64,000 nt of DNA from JBCCSZ01 sp039821145 (GTDB taxonomy: Bacteria > Bacteroidota > Bacteroidia > Chitinophagales > Saprospiraceae). The notes under the pieces are model-generated. The model was not told the DNA's origin. It saw nothing but the letters and a program-made list of their open reading frames with translations, and did no database searches. How positions within the stretch are numbered: position 1 is the first letter of the stretch; the number at the start of each line of letters is the position of its first letter. Location: contig JBCBOS010000023.1 of the NCBI GenBank assembly GCA_039821145.1, positions 81,572 through 145,571 of the forward strand, read 5' to 3'. This document shows positions 26,996-35,074 of the stretch, in pieces. A program made the translations under genes and the position numbers.

Positions 26996-28456
26996 ATGTC
27001 ACAAGTTAGTAGCGAACAGTCGGCCATCAAGCGCAGCGAAATTGCTGCCCTGCTCGCCGAGGCTCCCCTCAACGAAGAGGTATTGGTCAAAGGATGGGTA
27101 AAGGCCTTTCGATCCAATCGTTTCATCGCCCTCAACGATGGAACTTCCATGAAGAACCTACAATGTGTCATCGACTACGAAAATTTTGATGAAGAGATCA
27201 GCCGTCAGATCAGCTTTCACGCCTGTGTGGCCATCAGAGGAAAGGTGGTCGAGTCGCAAGGCGCTGGGCAGGCCATAGAGGTTTTGGTAGAGGAAATCGA
27301 CATTCTCGGTGCCTCCGATCCGGAAAAATACCCCATCCAGCCCAAGAAAATGACGATGGAATTTCTCCGTGAAAAGGCTCACTTCCGGATGCGGACCAAC
27401 ACCTTCAGCGCCGTCTTCCGGATTCGCCATGCCGTCGCCTACGCCATTCACAAGTTTTACAACGACCGGGGCTATTACTACCTCCACTCCCCCATCGTGA
27501 CAGGCAGCGATGCCGAAGGAGCGGGCGAGATGTTTCGCGTGACCACCCTGCCAGCTGAAGGAGCGCCCAAAACGGAAGATGGACAAATCGACTGGAAGCA
27601 GGATTTCTTTGGCAAGCCAACCAACCTCACCGTCTCCGGCCAATTGCAAGCCGAAATCGGTGCCCTGGCCTTGGGCAAGGTGTACACATTCGGACCGACG
27701 TTCCGGGCCGAAAACTCCAACACCTCCCGCCACCTGGCCGAGTTTTGGATGATCGAACCAGAAGTCGCCTTCAACGACATCCACGACAACATGGACCTGG
27801 CCGAGGATTTTGTCAAATACCTGATCCAATACGTGCTCGACAACTATCCAGACGACCTGGCTCTTCTGGACAAGCGCATTCAGGACGAGGAGAAAAACCT
27901 CCCCAAGGACAAGCGTCGCCCCATGGGCCTGTTGGAAATGCTTCGCTTTGTGGCCGACAACGACTTCGAGCGCATCACCTATACTGAGGCAGTCCGCCTC
28001 CTCCAACGCTCCAAGCCCTACAAGAAAGGACGCTTCGAATTCCCAGTGGAATGGGGCAAAGACTTGGCCGCAGAACACGAGCGCTATTTGGTAGAGAAGC
28101 ATTTCAAAAAGCCCGTCATCGTTCGCGACTATCCAAAGGACTTCAAGGCCTTTTACATGCGCCTCAATGACGACGACAAGACAGTGGCCGCCATGGACGT
28201 GCTGTTCCCCTTCATTGGAGAAGTCATCGGTGGCTCTCAACGGGAGGAGCGCTATGATGTCTTGGTTCAGCGCCTCAAGGAGTTCCACATCCCAGAAGAA
28301 GAATTGAGCTGGTATCTGGAGTTGCGCCAATTTGGAGGCTGTCCGCACGCTGGCTTTGGATTGGGCTTTGAGCGAATCGTCCAATTCATCACGGGCATGG
28401 GCAACATCCGCGATGTCATTCCATTCCCAAGGACACCGGGCAACGCAGAATTCTAG
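26996..28456 (+). CDS. asnS: Asparaginyl-tRNA synthetase
   Basis: A 486-residue class IIb synthetase that charges tRNA-Asn. The N-terminal OB-fold binds the anticodon (VKGWVKAFRSNRFIALNDGT). Motif 2 reads FRAENSNTSRHLAEFWMIEP, and motif 3 is GFGLGFERIVQFITGMGNIRD followed by the family ending PFPRTPGNAEF. An extended insertion at about residues 270-330 (DKRIQDEEKNLPKDKRRP) is usual in Bacteroidota enzymes. A consensus-like promoter lies upstream and a strong terminator downstream, so it is probably a single-gene unit. Confidence 0.97.
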   Translation: MSQVSSEQSAIKRSEIAALLAEAPLNEEVLVKGWVKAFRSNRFIALNDGTSMKNLQCVIDYENFDEEISRQISFHACVAIRGKVVESQGAGQAIEVLVEEIDILGASDPEKYPIQPKKMTMEFLREKAHFRMRTNTFSAVFRIRHAVAYAIHKFYNDRGYYYLHSPIVTGSDAEGAGEMFRVTTLPAEGAPKTEDGQIDWKQDFFGKPTNLTVSGQLQAEIGALALGKVYTFGPTFRAENSNTSRHLAEFWMIEPEVAFNDIHDNMDLAEDFVKYLIQYVLDNYPDDLALLDKRIQDEEKNLPKDKRRPMGLLEMLRFVADNDFERITYTEAVRLLQRSKPYKKGRFEFPVEWGKDLAAEHERYLVEKHFKKPVIVRDYPKDFKAFYMRLNDDDKTVAAMDVLFPFIGEVIGGSQREERYDVLVQRLKEFHIPEEELSWYLELRQFGGCPHAGFGLGFERIVQFITGMGNIRDVIPFPRTPGNAEF

Positions 28457-28482
28457 AAATACAAATCAAAATTTCCATCGCC

Positions 28483-28526
28483 ATGGCCTCGGAGGAATTG
28501 ACAGCCCCGAGGCCATCGCTTTTTTT
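28483..28526 (+). terminator. Terminator of asnS
   Basis: A perfect 10-bp stem ATGGCCTCGG / CCGAGGCCAT with a 14-base loop is followed by CGCTTTTTTT. It lies 27 bases after the asnS stop. Confidence 0.85.
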
Positions 28527-28583
28527 GCTCGTTCTTCCCGAGCTGGGTTTTGAGATGTTTTTTTATTGCGCTATTTTGGAGAC

Positions 28584-29234
28584 ATGAAGGAAACGATCAA
28601 AGCCAGCCGATCCGATCACATCATTGGCTGTGCCAGGGAAGTGTTTTTCAAAAAAGGATATTCCAAAACGGCGATTTCAGACGTTTGCAAACTGGCGGGC
28701 TGCAGCAGAACCACCCTGTACAGCTATTTTGCCTCCAAGGAAAATCTATACCTGGCGGTTGTCGAGAAGACGTTTCGCAAGTCTTTGGACCATTTTTCCC
28801 AACTGGACTTGGACAGTAAGACAGGCTTGGAGCGGGTCCTGAGCATCGCCACTGGATTTGTGGATTTTGCCCAAAAGATGCCCCAACACTATCAGCTGAT
28901 GCTGGACTTTTATACCATCCTGAGAAGCATTGGCGAGGAAACGGGACAAACAGAGGCACAAACCAAGATCGAAGAATCCCCCAATTTTGAAGGTGTCAAG
29001 GAGTTGGCCCAACTGCCACTCCAGCTCTTGATAGAGGAAATCCAACGCGGGCAGGAGGATGGAACCATCAACAAAGATGCCTCTTCCGTGGAGTACATGA
29101 TGAGCGTTTGGGCCTACCTCAAGGGGATCACAGACGTATCACCTTTTGTCAGGAATGTCGCATTTGGCAAAAAACACGAGATTGATCTAGAGCGTTCGAT
29201 AGAGAGAACCATCCGTGCCTTGTTGAGAAAATGA
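28584..29234 (+). CDS. TetR-family transcriptional regulator
   Basis: A 216-residue TetR-type repressor. The N-terminal HTH is typical: HIIGCAREVFFKKGYSKTAI, then CSRTTLYSYFASKENLYLAV. The C-terminal ligand domain (about 60-216) is divergent, as is normal. The ATG at 28584 is preferred over a TTG 18 bases upstream. The acetyltransferase gene follows on the same strand after 35-65 bases and may be a target or simply a neighbour. A TATTTTGG sequence just upstream is one base from the -7 consensus. Confidence 0.9.
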   Translation: MKETIKASRSDHIIGCAREVFFKKGYSKTAISDVCKLAGCSRTTLYSYFASKENLYLAVVEKTFRKSLDHFSQLDLDSKTGLERVLSIATGFVDFAQKMPQHYQLMLDFYTILRSIGEETGQTEAQTKIEESPNFEGVKELAQLPLQLLIEEIQRGQEDGTINKDASSVEYMMSVWAYLKGITDVSPFVRNVAFGKKHEIDLERSIERTIRALLRK

Positions 29235-29298
29235 CCGCCGCCCCAAACCCGATGCGAAGGAAAACAAGATGCTTGAACAAGGGAGAAAAACTCTTTGC

Positions 29299-29793
29299 AT
29301 GATCACCTTTAGAAATGCTGCCATCACCGATTTGGAACTGCTCCGTTACTGGGACAGCAAACAGCATGTCATCGACAGTGACCCTGATGATGAATGGGAT
29401 TGGGAACGCGAACTGGCATACGATCCCGACTGGCGGGAACAACTGGTTGCAGAGTTGAATGGCGAGCCCATCGGGTTTGTGCAAATCATCGACCCGCATT
29501 TGGAAGAAAGCCATTATTGGGGCAGCGTTCCTCCGACCAAAAGAGCCATAGACATTTGGATTGGAGAAGAACACCATCTCAACAAGGGCTATGGCACAGA
29601 AATGATGCGACTGGCCATCAAAAGATGTTTTGCCAACCCAAGTGTAGATGGTATCTTGATCGATCCTTTGAAAACCAATGTCAAAGCACACCGTTTTTAT
29701 GAAAGACTGGGATTTGTTTTTCAAGAAGAACGATCTTTCAATGGAACATCGTGTTATGTATTTGAACTGACAAAACAAGTTGCCACTGATTGA
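29299..29793 (+). CDS. GNAT acetyltransferase, aminoglycoside 6'-type-like
   Basis: A 164-residue GNAT protein from the ATG at 29299, which gives the usual family opening MITFRNAAITDLELLRYW; an ATG at 29269 would add ten residues. The acetyl-CoA loop region reads IGEEHHLNKGYGTEMMRLAI, and the C-terminal part reads NVKAHRFYERLGFVFQEERS. The stretch GEPIGFVQIIDP, followed by RAIDIWIGEE, resembles the AAC(6')-Ib/AacA4 branch. Real aminoglycoside activity is not implied, because many chromosomal relatives act on other amines. It follows the TetR gene. Confidence 0.82.
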   Translation: MITFRNAAITDLELLRYWDSKQHVIDSDPDDEWDWERELAYDPDWREQLVAELNGEPIGFVQIIDPHLEESHYWGSVPPTKRAIDIWIGEEHHLNKGYGTEMMRLAIKRCFANPSVDGILIDPLKTNVKAHRFYERLGFVFQEERSFNGTSCYVFELTKQVATD

Positions 29794-29921
29794 TGTAATA
29801 CCTCAAAGCAACCTATTCACCAAAGACCACTCTTTAATCGTACATGTTTTATTTTCATCATCCGACGGAAAGAGCCACAAGCCATCGTTGCCATTCTTTT
29901 CGTCACTTATCACAGCATTCC

Positions 29922-31910
29922 ATGAAGAAAATTTCAATACTCGCCTTTTTGTTCTGCCTATTGGGAGCCTATGCCAAGGGGCAACCCGCCCAAGACAGCT
30001 TGCCAGGAAACACCGCCCTTCCCTCTTCGCAGGAAGAACTGGCCCGCATGGCTGCCTTGGACAAAGGCGATTATCCATATTCTGTGGAAGACTATTTTGC
30101 CAAGCCAACAAAATCTTATTTTCAAATATCGCCCGACGGCAAGCACCTTTCTTTAAAGGAAAAAGACAAAGATGGCAAAAACCACGTCTACGTCAAAAAC
30201 CTGGAAAGTGGCAAAGTCACCATGATCATTCCAGAAAAAGACGAACTGGTACAAGGCTATTTCTGGCGCAATCCAAGCAAGCTGCTCTTTGTCAAGGACA
30301 AGGGTGGAAATGAAAATTACCACATGTACTCTGTCAACATCGACGGGAGTGGACTACGCGACCTCACACCCTTCGAAGGCGTCACCCTGAGTTCGATCGA
30401 CTTCATCGACAAGGAGCCAGACTATGTCATCGTGGCGCTCAACAAAAACAATCCCGAAATATTTGAGCCTTTCAAAATCAACATCAATACGGGGGAAATC
30501 GAGCGAATCTACGAAAACAGCAATCTCGAAAAACCTGTAGACGAATTCATTTTGGACCGGGCTGGCGTGCTCAGAGCCATCGTCCAGAAGGTTGGCAATA
30601 CAGACTATCAAGTCCGATTCAGACGGACGGCCGAGGAGGAGTTTCAAGAGGTGGTGACCTACAGTTGGCAGGATCAATTCAGCGTTCTGGAAATGCACCA
30701 GGAGAACAAAGATTTGGCCTATGTAGCGACAAACATTGGGAAAGACAAAACCGAGATTGTCCTCTACGACATGACAAAGCGCCAACAGGTCGAAACCCTT
30801 TTCCAACATCCAGACTTCGACGCAGACGACCTGACTTTTTCCAAAAAGAGAAATTTCGAAATCGACTACTTCGAGTATGTGGGAGAGAAAGAGAAAATGA
30901 TCCCCGTCAGCCCCACCTTCCAAAAACTACATCAAACATGGACAGAGAAGTTTTCTCCCAATCAGTTTTCCGTCGTTGACAGAACCAAGGCAGAGGACAA
31001 ATTTTTGTTGTACGTCAACAGCGATAAGATTTATGGTCGCTATTACTTATACGATGTAGCAACAGATGAATTCACTCTCTTGATGGACCTGATGCCCAAT
31101 TTGAAGGAAGAAGACATGGCGGAAATGCGTCCCATTCGATTCAAAAGCCGGGATGGGTACAACATCCACGCCTACATCACCTTGCCCAAAGCAGTGGCCA
31201 ATGGAGAGAAAGTGCCGCTCATCGTCAATCCCCACGGCGGGCCGTATGGCGTGCGAGACATCTGGGACTTCAATCCGGAGACCCAACTGTTTGCCAGCCG
31301 AGGATATGCCACCCTGCAGATCAACTACCGTGGGTCTGGTGGCTATGGCAAAAAATTCTATTTGGCGGGCAGCAAGCAAATCGGTCGGAAAATGCTGGAC
31401 GACCTGGAAGACGGTGTCCAGTTCGTTCTCGACCAAGGATGGATCGACAAGGACAGGATTGCCATCTATGGCGGCAGCTACGGTGGGTTGGCCACATTGG
31501 GCAGCTTGATCAAAACTCCTGATCTGTACAAGTGTGGGGTGGACTATGTCGGGGTGAGCAACTTCTTTACCTTCATCAATTCCTTCCCGGCTTACTGGAA
31601 GCCCTATATGGAAGAATTCTACGCCCAATGGTACGATCCAGACATTCCCGAAGAGAAAAAGATCATGGAGGAAGTGTCTCCAGCTCTGAACATCGACAAG
31701 CTCAACAAACCCGTCTTTGTGGTCCAAGGCGCCAACGACCCAAGGGTCAACATCCATGAATCAGACCAGATCGTGGAGCAATTGAGGGCAAAGGGATACG
31801 AGGTACCCTACATGGTCAAGTACAACGAGGGACATGGATTTTCACATGAAGAAAACCGCATCGAACTCTACAGAAGCATGCTTGGTTTTTTCAAAATGCA
31901 TCTGCAATAA
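29922..31910 (+). CDS. Secreted S9-family prolyl oligopeptidase-like peptidase
   Basis: A 662-residue exported peptidase. The ATG at 29922 is chosen for the signal peptide (MKKISILAFLFCLLGAYAKG). An N-terminal seven-bladed propeller (about 60-400) precedes an alpha/beta-hydrolase domain (about 420-662). The nucleophile is in GGSYGG (Ser near 518), the acid in GANDPRVN (Asp near 606), and the base in GHGFSHEE (His near 638). Such enzymes cleave dipeptides or acyl-amino acids from short peptides in the periplasm. A strong hairpin follows, convergent with the TetR gene at 31992. Confidence 0.93.
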   Translation: MKKISILAFLFCLLGAYAKGQPAQDSLPGNTALPSSQEELARMAALDKGDYPYSVEDYFAKPTKSYFQISPDGKHLSLKEKDKDGKNHVYVKNLESGKVTMIIPEKDELVQGYFWRNPSKLLFVKDKGGNENYHMYSVNIDGSGLRDLTPFEGVTLSSIDFIDKEPDYVIVALNKNNPEIFEPFKININTGEIERIYENSNLEKPVDEFILDRAGVLRAIVQKVGNTDYQVRFRRTAEEEFQEVVTYSWQDQFSVLEMHQENKDLAYVATNIGKDKTEIVLYDMTKRQQVETLFQHPDFDADDLTFSKKRNFEIDYFEYVGEKEKMIPVSPTFQKLHQTWTEKFSPNQFSVVDRTKAEDKFLLYVNSDKIYGRYYLYDVATDEFTLLMDLMPNLKEEDMAEMRPIRFKSRDGYNIHAYITLPKAVANGEKVPLIVNPHGGPYGVRDIWDFNPETQLFASRGYATLQINYRGSGGYGKKFYLAGSKQIGRKMLDDLEDGVQFVLDQGWIDKDRIAIYGGSYGGLATLGSLIKTPDLYKCGVDYVGVSNFFTFINSFPAYWKPYMEEFYAQWYDPDIPEEKKIMEEVSPALNIDKLNKPVFVVQGANDPRVNIHESDQIVEQLRAKGYEVPYMVKYNEGHGFSHEENRIELYRSMLGFFKMHLQ

Positions 31911-31931
31911 GAGTGAGCAAAGCAGCATCCG

Positions 31932-31970
31932 AAGGGCTCACAAGAATTGGATCACTCTTGTGGGCCCTTT
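31932..31970 (+). terminator. Terminator between convergent S9 peptidase and TetR genes
   Basis: A 14-bp stem AAGGGCTCACAAGA / TCTTGTGGGCCCTT, with one G-U pair and a 10-base loop, lies 21 bases after the peptidase stop. The T tract is short, so it may serve both strands imperfectly. Confidence 0.65.
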
Positions 31971-31991
31971 CCATGTGTAAGAGGCGAGTGT

Positions 31992-32615
31992 TTACTTTTG
32001 AGAAGAGGCCAGAGAGGGCGTAGACACAGCTTCTTCTTTCAACCCACTCAGCAACAAGATTTCCATCTCTTCTTGCAGCACATTTTTGTCTTTGGTCTCC
32101 ACAATTTTGCGGGGCCGATAGTGCAACCAGCGAAGGGCCGCCAGGATGGTGTAAAGCACCGTGGAAGGATCAATCCTGCGCAACTGACCTTGGTCGATTC
32201 CCTCCTGAATGATGTGGCGCACTTTGGACTCGTACTCCTTGCGCAAGTCCAAAAACTCGGTGAGGGGTTCAGAGCTGAGATGGCGCCACTCGTCATTGAA
32301 AACGATGATGGAGGTGGCATCCTCGGTGGCAATGGAAATGTGCAAGCGGATGAGTGCCCGCAACTGATCGATGGGGCCCTGGCCTTGCTGACAGATGGCC
32401 ACCAAGCCATCCAAGAACTTGTGGGCATTGTTGAAGCAAATGTCGCGCAGCATTTCTTCTTTGGAGGAATAGTGGCTGTAGAGGCTGGACGCCTGACGCA
32501 AGCCTACCCGCTCGGCCAGGCCGCGCATGGAAGTGGCCTTGTAGCCGTTTTCGTGAAAGAGTCCTGCGGCAGCCTCCAATATGTATTCTTTCTTGGTTTT
32601 TTGCGTGTCCGTCAT
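31992..32615 (-). CDS. TetR-family regulator linked to the PaaE-like gene
   Basis: A 207-residue TetR-type repressor. The HTH reads ILEAAAGLFHENGYKATSMR, then LAERVGLRQASSLYSHYSSK. The C-terminal domain (for example AALRWLHYRPRKIVE) resembles regulators of acyl-CoA and aromatic-acid genes, though this is only a likeness. It starts 14 bases after the stop of the PaaE-like gene on the same strand, so the two are co-transcribed. A palindrome in the promoter region of the pair is a candidate autoregulatory operator. Confidence 0.9.
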   Translation of the reverse strand: MTDTQKTKKEYILEAAAGLFHENGYKATSMRGLAERVGLRQASSLYSHYSSKEEMLRDICFNNAHKFLDGLVAICQQGQGPIDQLRALIRLHISIATEDATSIIVFNDEWRHLSSEPLTEFLDLRKEYESKVRHIIQEGIDQGQLRRIDPSTVLYTILAALRWLHYRPRKIVETKDKNVLQEEMEILLLSGLKEEAVSTPSLASSQK

Positions 32616-32629
32616 GATGTAGGCAAAAT

Positions 32630-33709
32630 TTAAACGTCGAAATCCACTACAATTCTCTCACTTCTGGGATGGGCCTGACAAGTCAGAACAAAGCCTGCCT
32701 CTACCTCATCGGGTTCCAAGGCATAGTTGACGAGCATGTCCACCTTGCCTTCGATGACCTTGGCCTTGCAAGTGCAGCAGACCCCTCCTTTGCAGGCGTA
32801 GGGCAGGTCTCCACCCGCTTTTAGGGCTGCATCCAGCACGGATTCGCCCGCATATGGCAGCTTGAACTCAAAGCCATCTCCATCGATGATGACTCGTACC
32901 CGGCTTTCCTCTTCCGATGACACAGCCACCCCACTGGCGGCAACAGCCTTTTTCTTGGCAGCTCCTCCGCCCGTTCCAAAGAGTTCAAAATGTATTTTTT
33001 GGTCTGTCACGCCCAAATCGCGCAAGCTGTCGCGCAAGTCGAGCAACATGCTCTCCGGGCCGCAGATGAAGTAGGCTTCTATCTTTGGGGGATCGAAAAA
33101 CAAATTCGCAAATTTCCTGCATTTCTCCCCGTTGAGCCGACCATTGAACAAGGGGCTGTCTCTGTCTTCGCGGCTCAGCAGATGGTGAACCGACAGGCGT
33201 TCCATGTACAAGTTTTTCAAGTCCTCCAATGCATCGCGGAAGATGATCGTCTCTTGTGTCTTGTTGGAATAAAAAAGGGTAAAGCGACTCTTTGGCTCCG
33301 CTTTCAGCACCGTCTTGAGGATGGACATGATGGGGGTGATGCCACTGCCTGCTGCAAAGGCCACATACTCGTGCTCGTGATCTGAGTCCATTTCGGTAAA
33401 AAACTTTCCCAAGGGCGGCATGGCCTCCAGCTTGTCCCCTACCTGCAGTTCTTCGTTGACAAAGGTGGAGAACTTTCCATAAGGCACCTGCTTGACAGCC
33501 ACCCGTAACTCTTCGTCATAGGGGCTGACACAAACGGAATAGCTCCGACGCACTTCCTCTCCCTTGATGAGTGTCTTGAGGGTGAGGTATTGTCCTTGCT
33601 TGAAGCGAAAGGCATCCGCCAGGTCATCGGGCACGTCGAAGGCCACAGAAACAGCTTCTGGCGTTTCGCGGCGAATGTCTGAGACAGTTAAAGTATGAAA
33701 CATAGGCAT
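32630..33709 (-). CDS. PaaE-like ferredoxin-type reductase
   Basis: A 359-residue three-domain electron-transfer protein. An FAD domain (RRSYSVCVSPYDEELRVAVK), an NAD(P) domain (VAFAAGSGITPIMSILKTVL, IIFRDALEDLKNLY) and a C-terminal plant-type 2Fe-2S domain are visible. The cluster site is C-x4-C-x2-C (CKGGVCCTC) with the last Cys in LTCQAHP. This is the arrangement of PaaE, the reductase of phenylacetyl-CoA epoxidase. No paaABCD genes are in the window, so it may serve another oxygenase. The ATGs at 33709 and 33703 are equally good; longer frames lack family sequence. Confidence 0.9.
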   Translation of the reverse strand: MPMFHTLTVSDIRRETPEAVSVAFDVPDDLADAFRFKQGQYLTLKTLIKGEEVRRSYSVCVSPYDEELRVAVKQVPYGKFSTFVNEELQVGDKLEAMPPLGKFFTEMDSDHEHEYVAFAAGSGITPIMSILKTVLKAEPKSRFTLFYSNKTQETIIFRDALEDLKNLYMERLSVHHLLSREDRDSPLFNGRLNGEKCRKFANLFFDPPKIEAYFICGPESMLLDLRDSLRDLGVTDQKIHFELFGTGGGAAKKKAVAASGVAVSSEEESRVRVIIDGDGFEFKLPYAGESVLDAALKAGGDLPYACKGGVCCTCKAKVIEGKVDMLVNYALEPDEVEAGFVLTCQAHPRSERIVVDFDV

Positions 33710-33744
33710 GTAAAATGAGCGTACAATGTCAAACATCACAAAAT

Positions 33745-33760
33745 ACGAACGATCATTCGT
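33745..33760. promoter_or_regulatory. Candidate TetR operator
   Basis: The 16-base palindrome ACGAACGATCATTCGT (14 of 16 positions symmetric) lies 36 bases upstream of the PaaE-like ATG. Its form, two inward GAA/TTC arms, is common among TetR-family operators. It also lies 155 bases before the divergent hydrolase gene. Assignment to the TetR protein at 31992 is inference from operon structure. Confidence 0.45.
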
Positions 33761-33914
33761 TTGTGAAAGTTCTACGGCCAAAAAGAAAACCTGCCAGGCA
33801 ATTTCTTTGGCAAAGGAGTACAATTGGCTTCGCCCATGCATTTTGCTGGCCTCCACATTTGCCGTATTGTCCCTATATTTATCATCAGCCCGAACGCAAA
33901 AATGGAATGGACAA

Positions 33915-34913
33915 ATGAAACATCTGCTTCTCCCTATCTTTCTTCTCATCAATTTTGGTGCATTTGGACAAAACAACTTTCTGTCCCAGATCAACCTCTA
34001 CGAATTTCAGGATGCGGCATTGGGCAAAGTTGAGGTAGGCGTGTTCAAATCAGAAAAAAAAGGGCCAAAGCCCTTGGCATTGATCCTCAGTGGCTCTGGT
34101 CTGAAACCAACCTTTACCTACAATCTCGCTGACCAACAGGTCTATTGCTCAGGATTCTGGGGCTTCACCCGATTCAAGGACGACTACCACATTGCCTACA
34201 TCAACAAGGCAGGGATTCCCCTCTATGACTCCATCAAAAACAATGCTTTGCCCTATCCGGTGGATGGGACGGCCATCCAGAACAATACCCTCGATTGGAG
34301 AGCTGAATCAGCTTCCTTGGCCATCGATCAATTGATTGCTCAACTCAATCCAAGCAAAGTCTATGTGATCGGGCACTCGCAGGGCGGACAAGTGGCCCCC
34401 AAAGTAGCAGTCCTGAACCAGCATGTCGATAAGGTCGTCATGATGTCGGCCAATGCACTGGATCACATCTATGACAGGATTCTCCTCGCCAGACAAAAAG
34501 CACTCAACCGTTTGATGACACATGAAGAGGCCCAATATGTGGTTGACAGCCTCTTTGCCATCCAAAGAGACATCCATCAAAACCCGACAAGCATTGAGAA
34601 GGAGTTTTGGGGAGAAGCGTACAGCAAGTGGTACAGCTATTCCAAAACAACGCCATTGGATCACATGCTCCAATTGGACATCCCCATTTTCCTCATCGCT
34701 TCTGGCAGAGATGTAGACGGCTCCTACATTGCAAATACGGATTATGCCATGCTCGAATTCATTCGAAAAGGAAAAGGCAATCTGACCTACAAGGTTTACC
34801 CAAACTACGATCACATCTACATGGAAACCAAATGGAAATTGGGAGAGGAAATTGGCCTCGGGTTCAAAGCCAATGAGGTGATCCAAGATGTGTTTACCTG
34901 GCTGCAACAATAA
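33915..34913 (+). CDS. Secreted alpha/beta hydrolase
   Basis: A 332-residue exported hydrolase. The ATG at 33915 precedes a signal peptide (MKHLLLPIFLLINFGAFGQ); longer in-frame starts hide it. The fold shows an oxyanion-like ILSGSGLKPTF, the nucleophile elbow VIGHSQGGQVAPK (Ser near 154), an acid in the SGRDVDGSY region and a C-terminal His in YDHIYMET. Substrate is unknown; esterase or peptidase activity is possible. It is divergent from the PaaE-like/TetR operon. Confidence 0.85.
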   Translation: MKHLLLPIFLLINFGAFGQNNFLSQINLYEFQDAALGKVEVGVFKSEKKGPKPLALILSGSGLKPTFTYNLADQQVYCSGFWGFTRFKDDYHIAYINKAGIPLYDSIKNNALPYPVDGTAIQNNTLDWRAESASLAIDQLIAQLNPSKVYVIGHSQGGQVAPKVAVLNQHVDKVVMMSANALDHIYDRILLARQKALNRLMTHEEAQYVVDSLFAIQRDIHQNPTSIEKEFWGEAYSKWYSYSKTTPLDHMLQLDIPIFLIASGRDVDGSYIANTDYAMLEFIRKGKGNLTYKVYPNYDHIYMETKWKLGEEIGLGFKANEVIQDVFTWLQQ

Positions 34914-35074
34914 TGTGGAACGACCAAATACGACTTCACCTCATGCACCAGCGTATGTCTTCTTTGCTTTCCCTGGAAATCTGAAAATCCCCCTTCTGAA
35001 GCAATCCCGATTCGCAAATCCTTTTATTTTGGGTATTGTTTATATATTCGTGATTTGTTTAATGCCACTTGCGA

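Noticed and set aside
27158..28384. Minus-strand open frame of 408 codons opposite asnS
   Set aside because: asnS is certain on the plus strand with all class II motifs. The opposite frame has no recognisable features.
29269..29793. Acquired aminoglycoside-resistance gene
   Set aside because: The GNAT protein resembles AAC(6') enzymes in part, but there is no mobile element, integron or composition shift around it, and many chromosomal relatives have other substrates.
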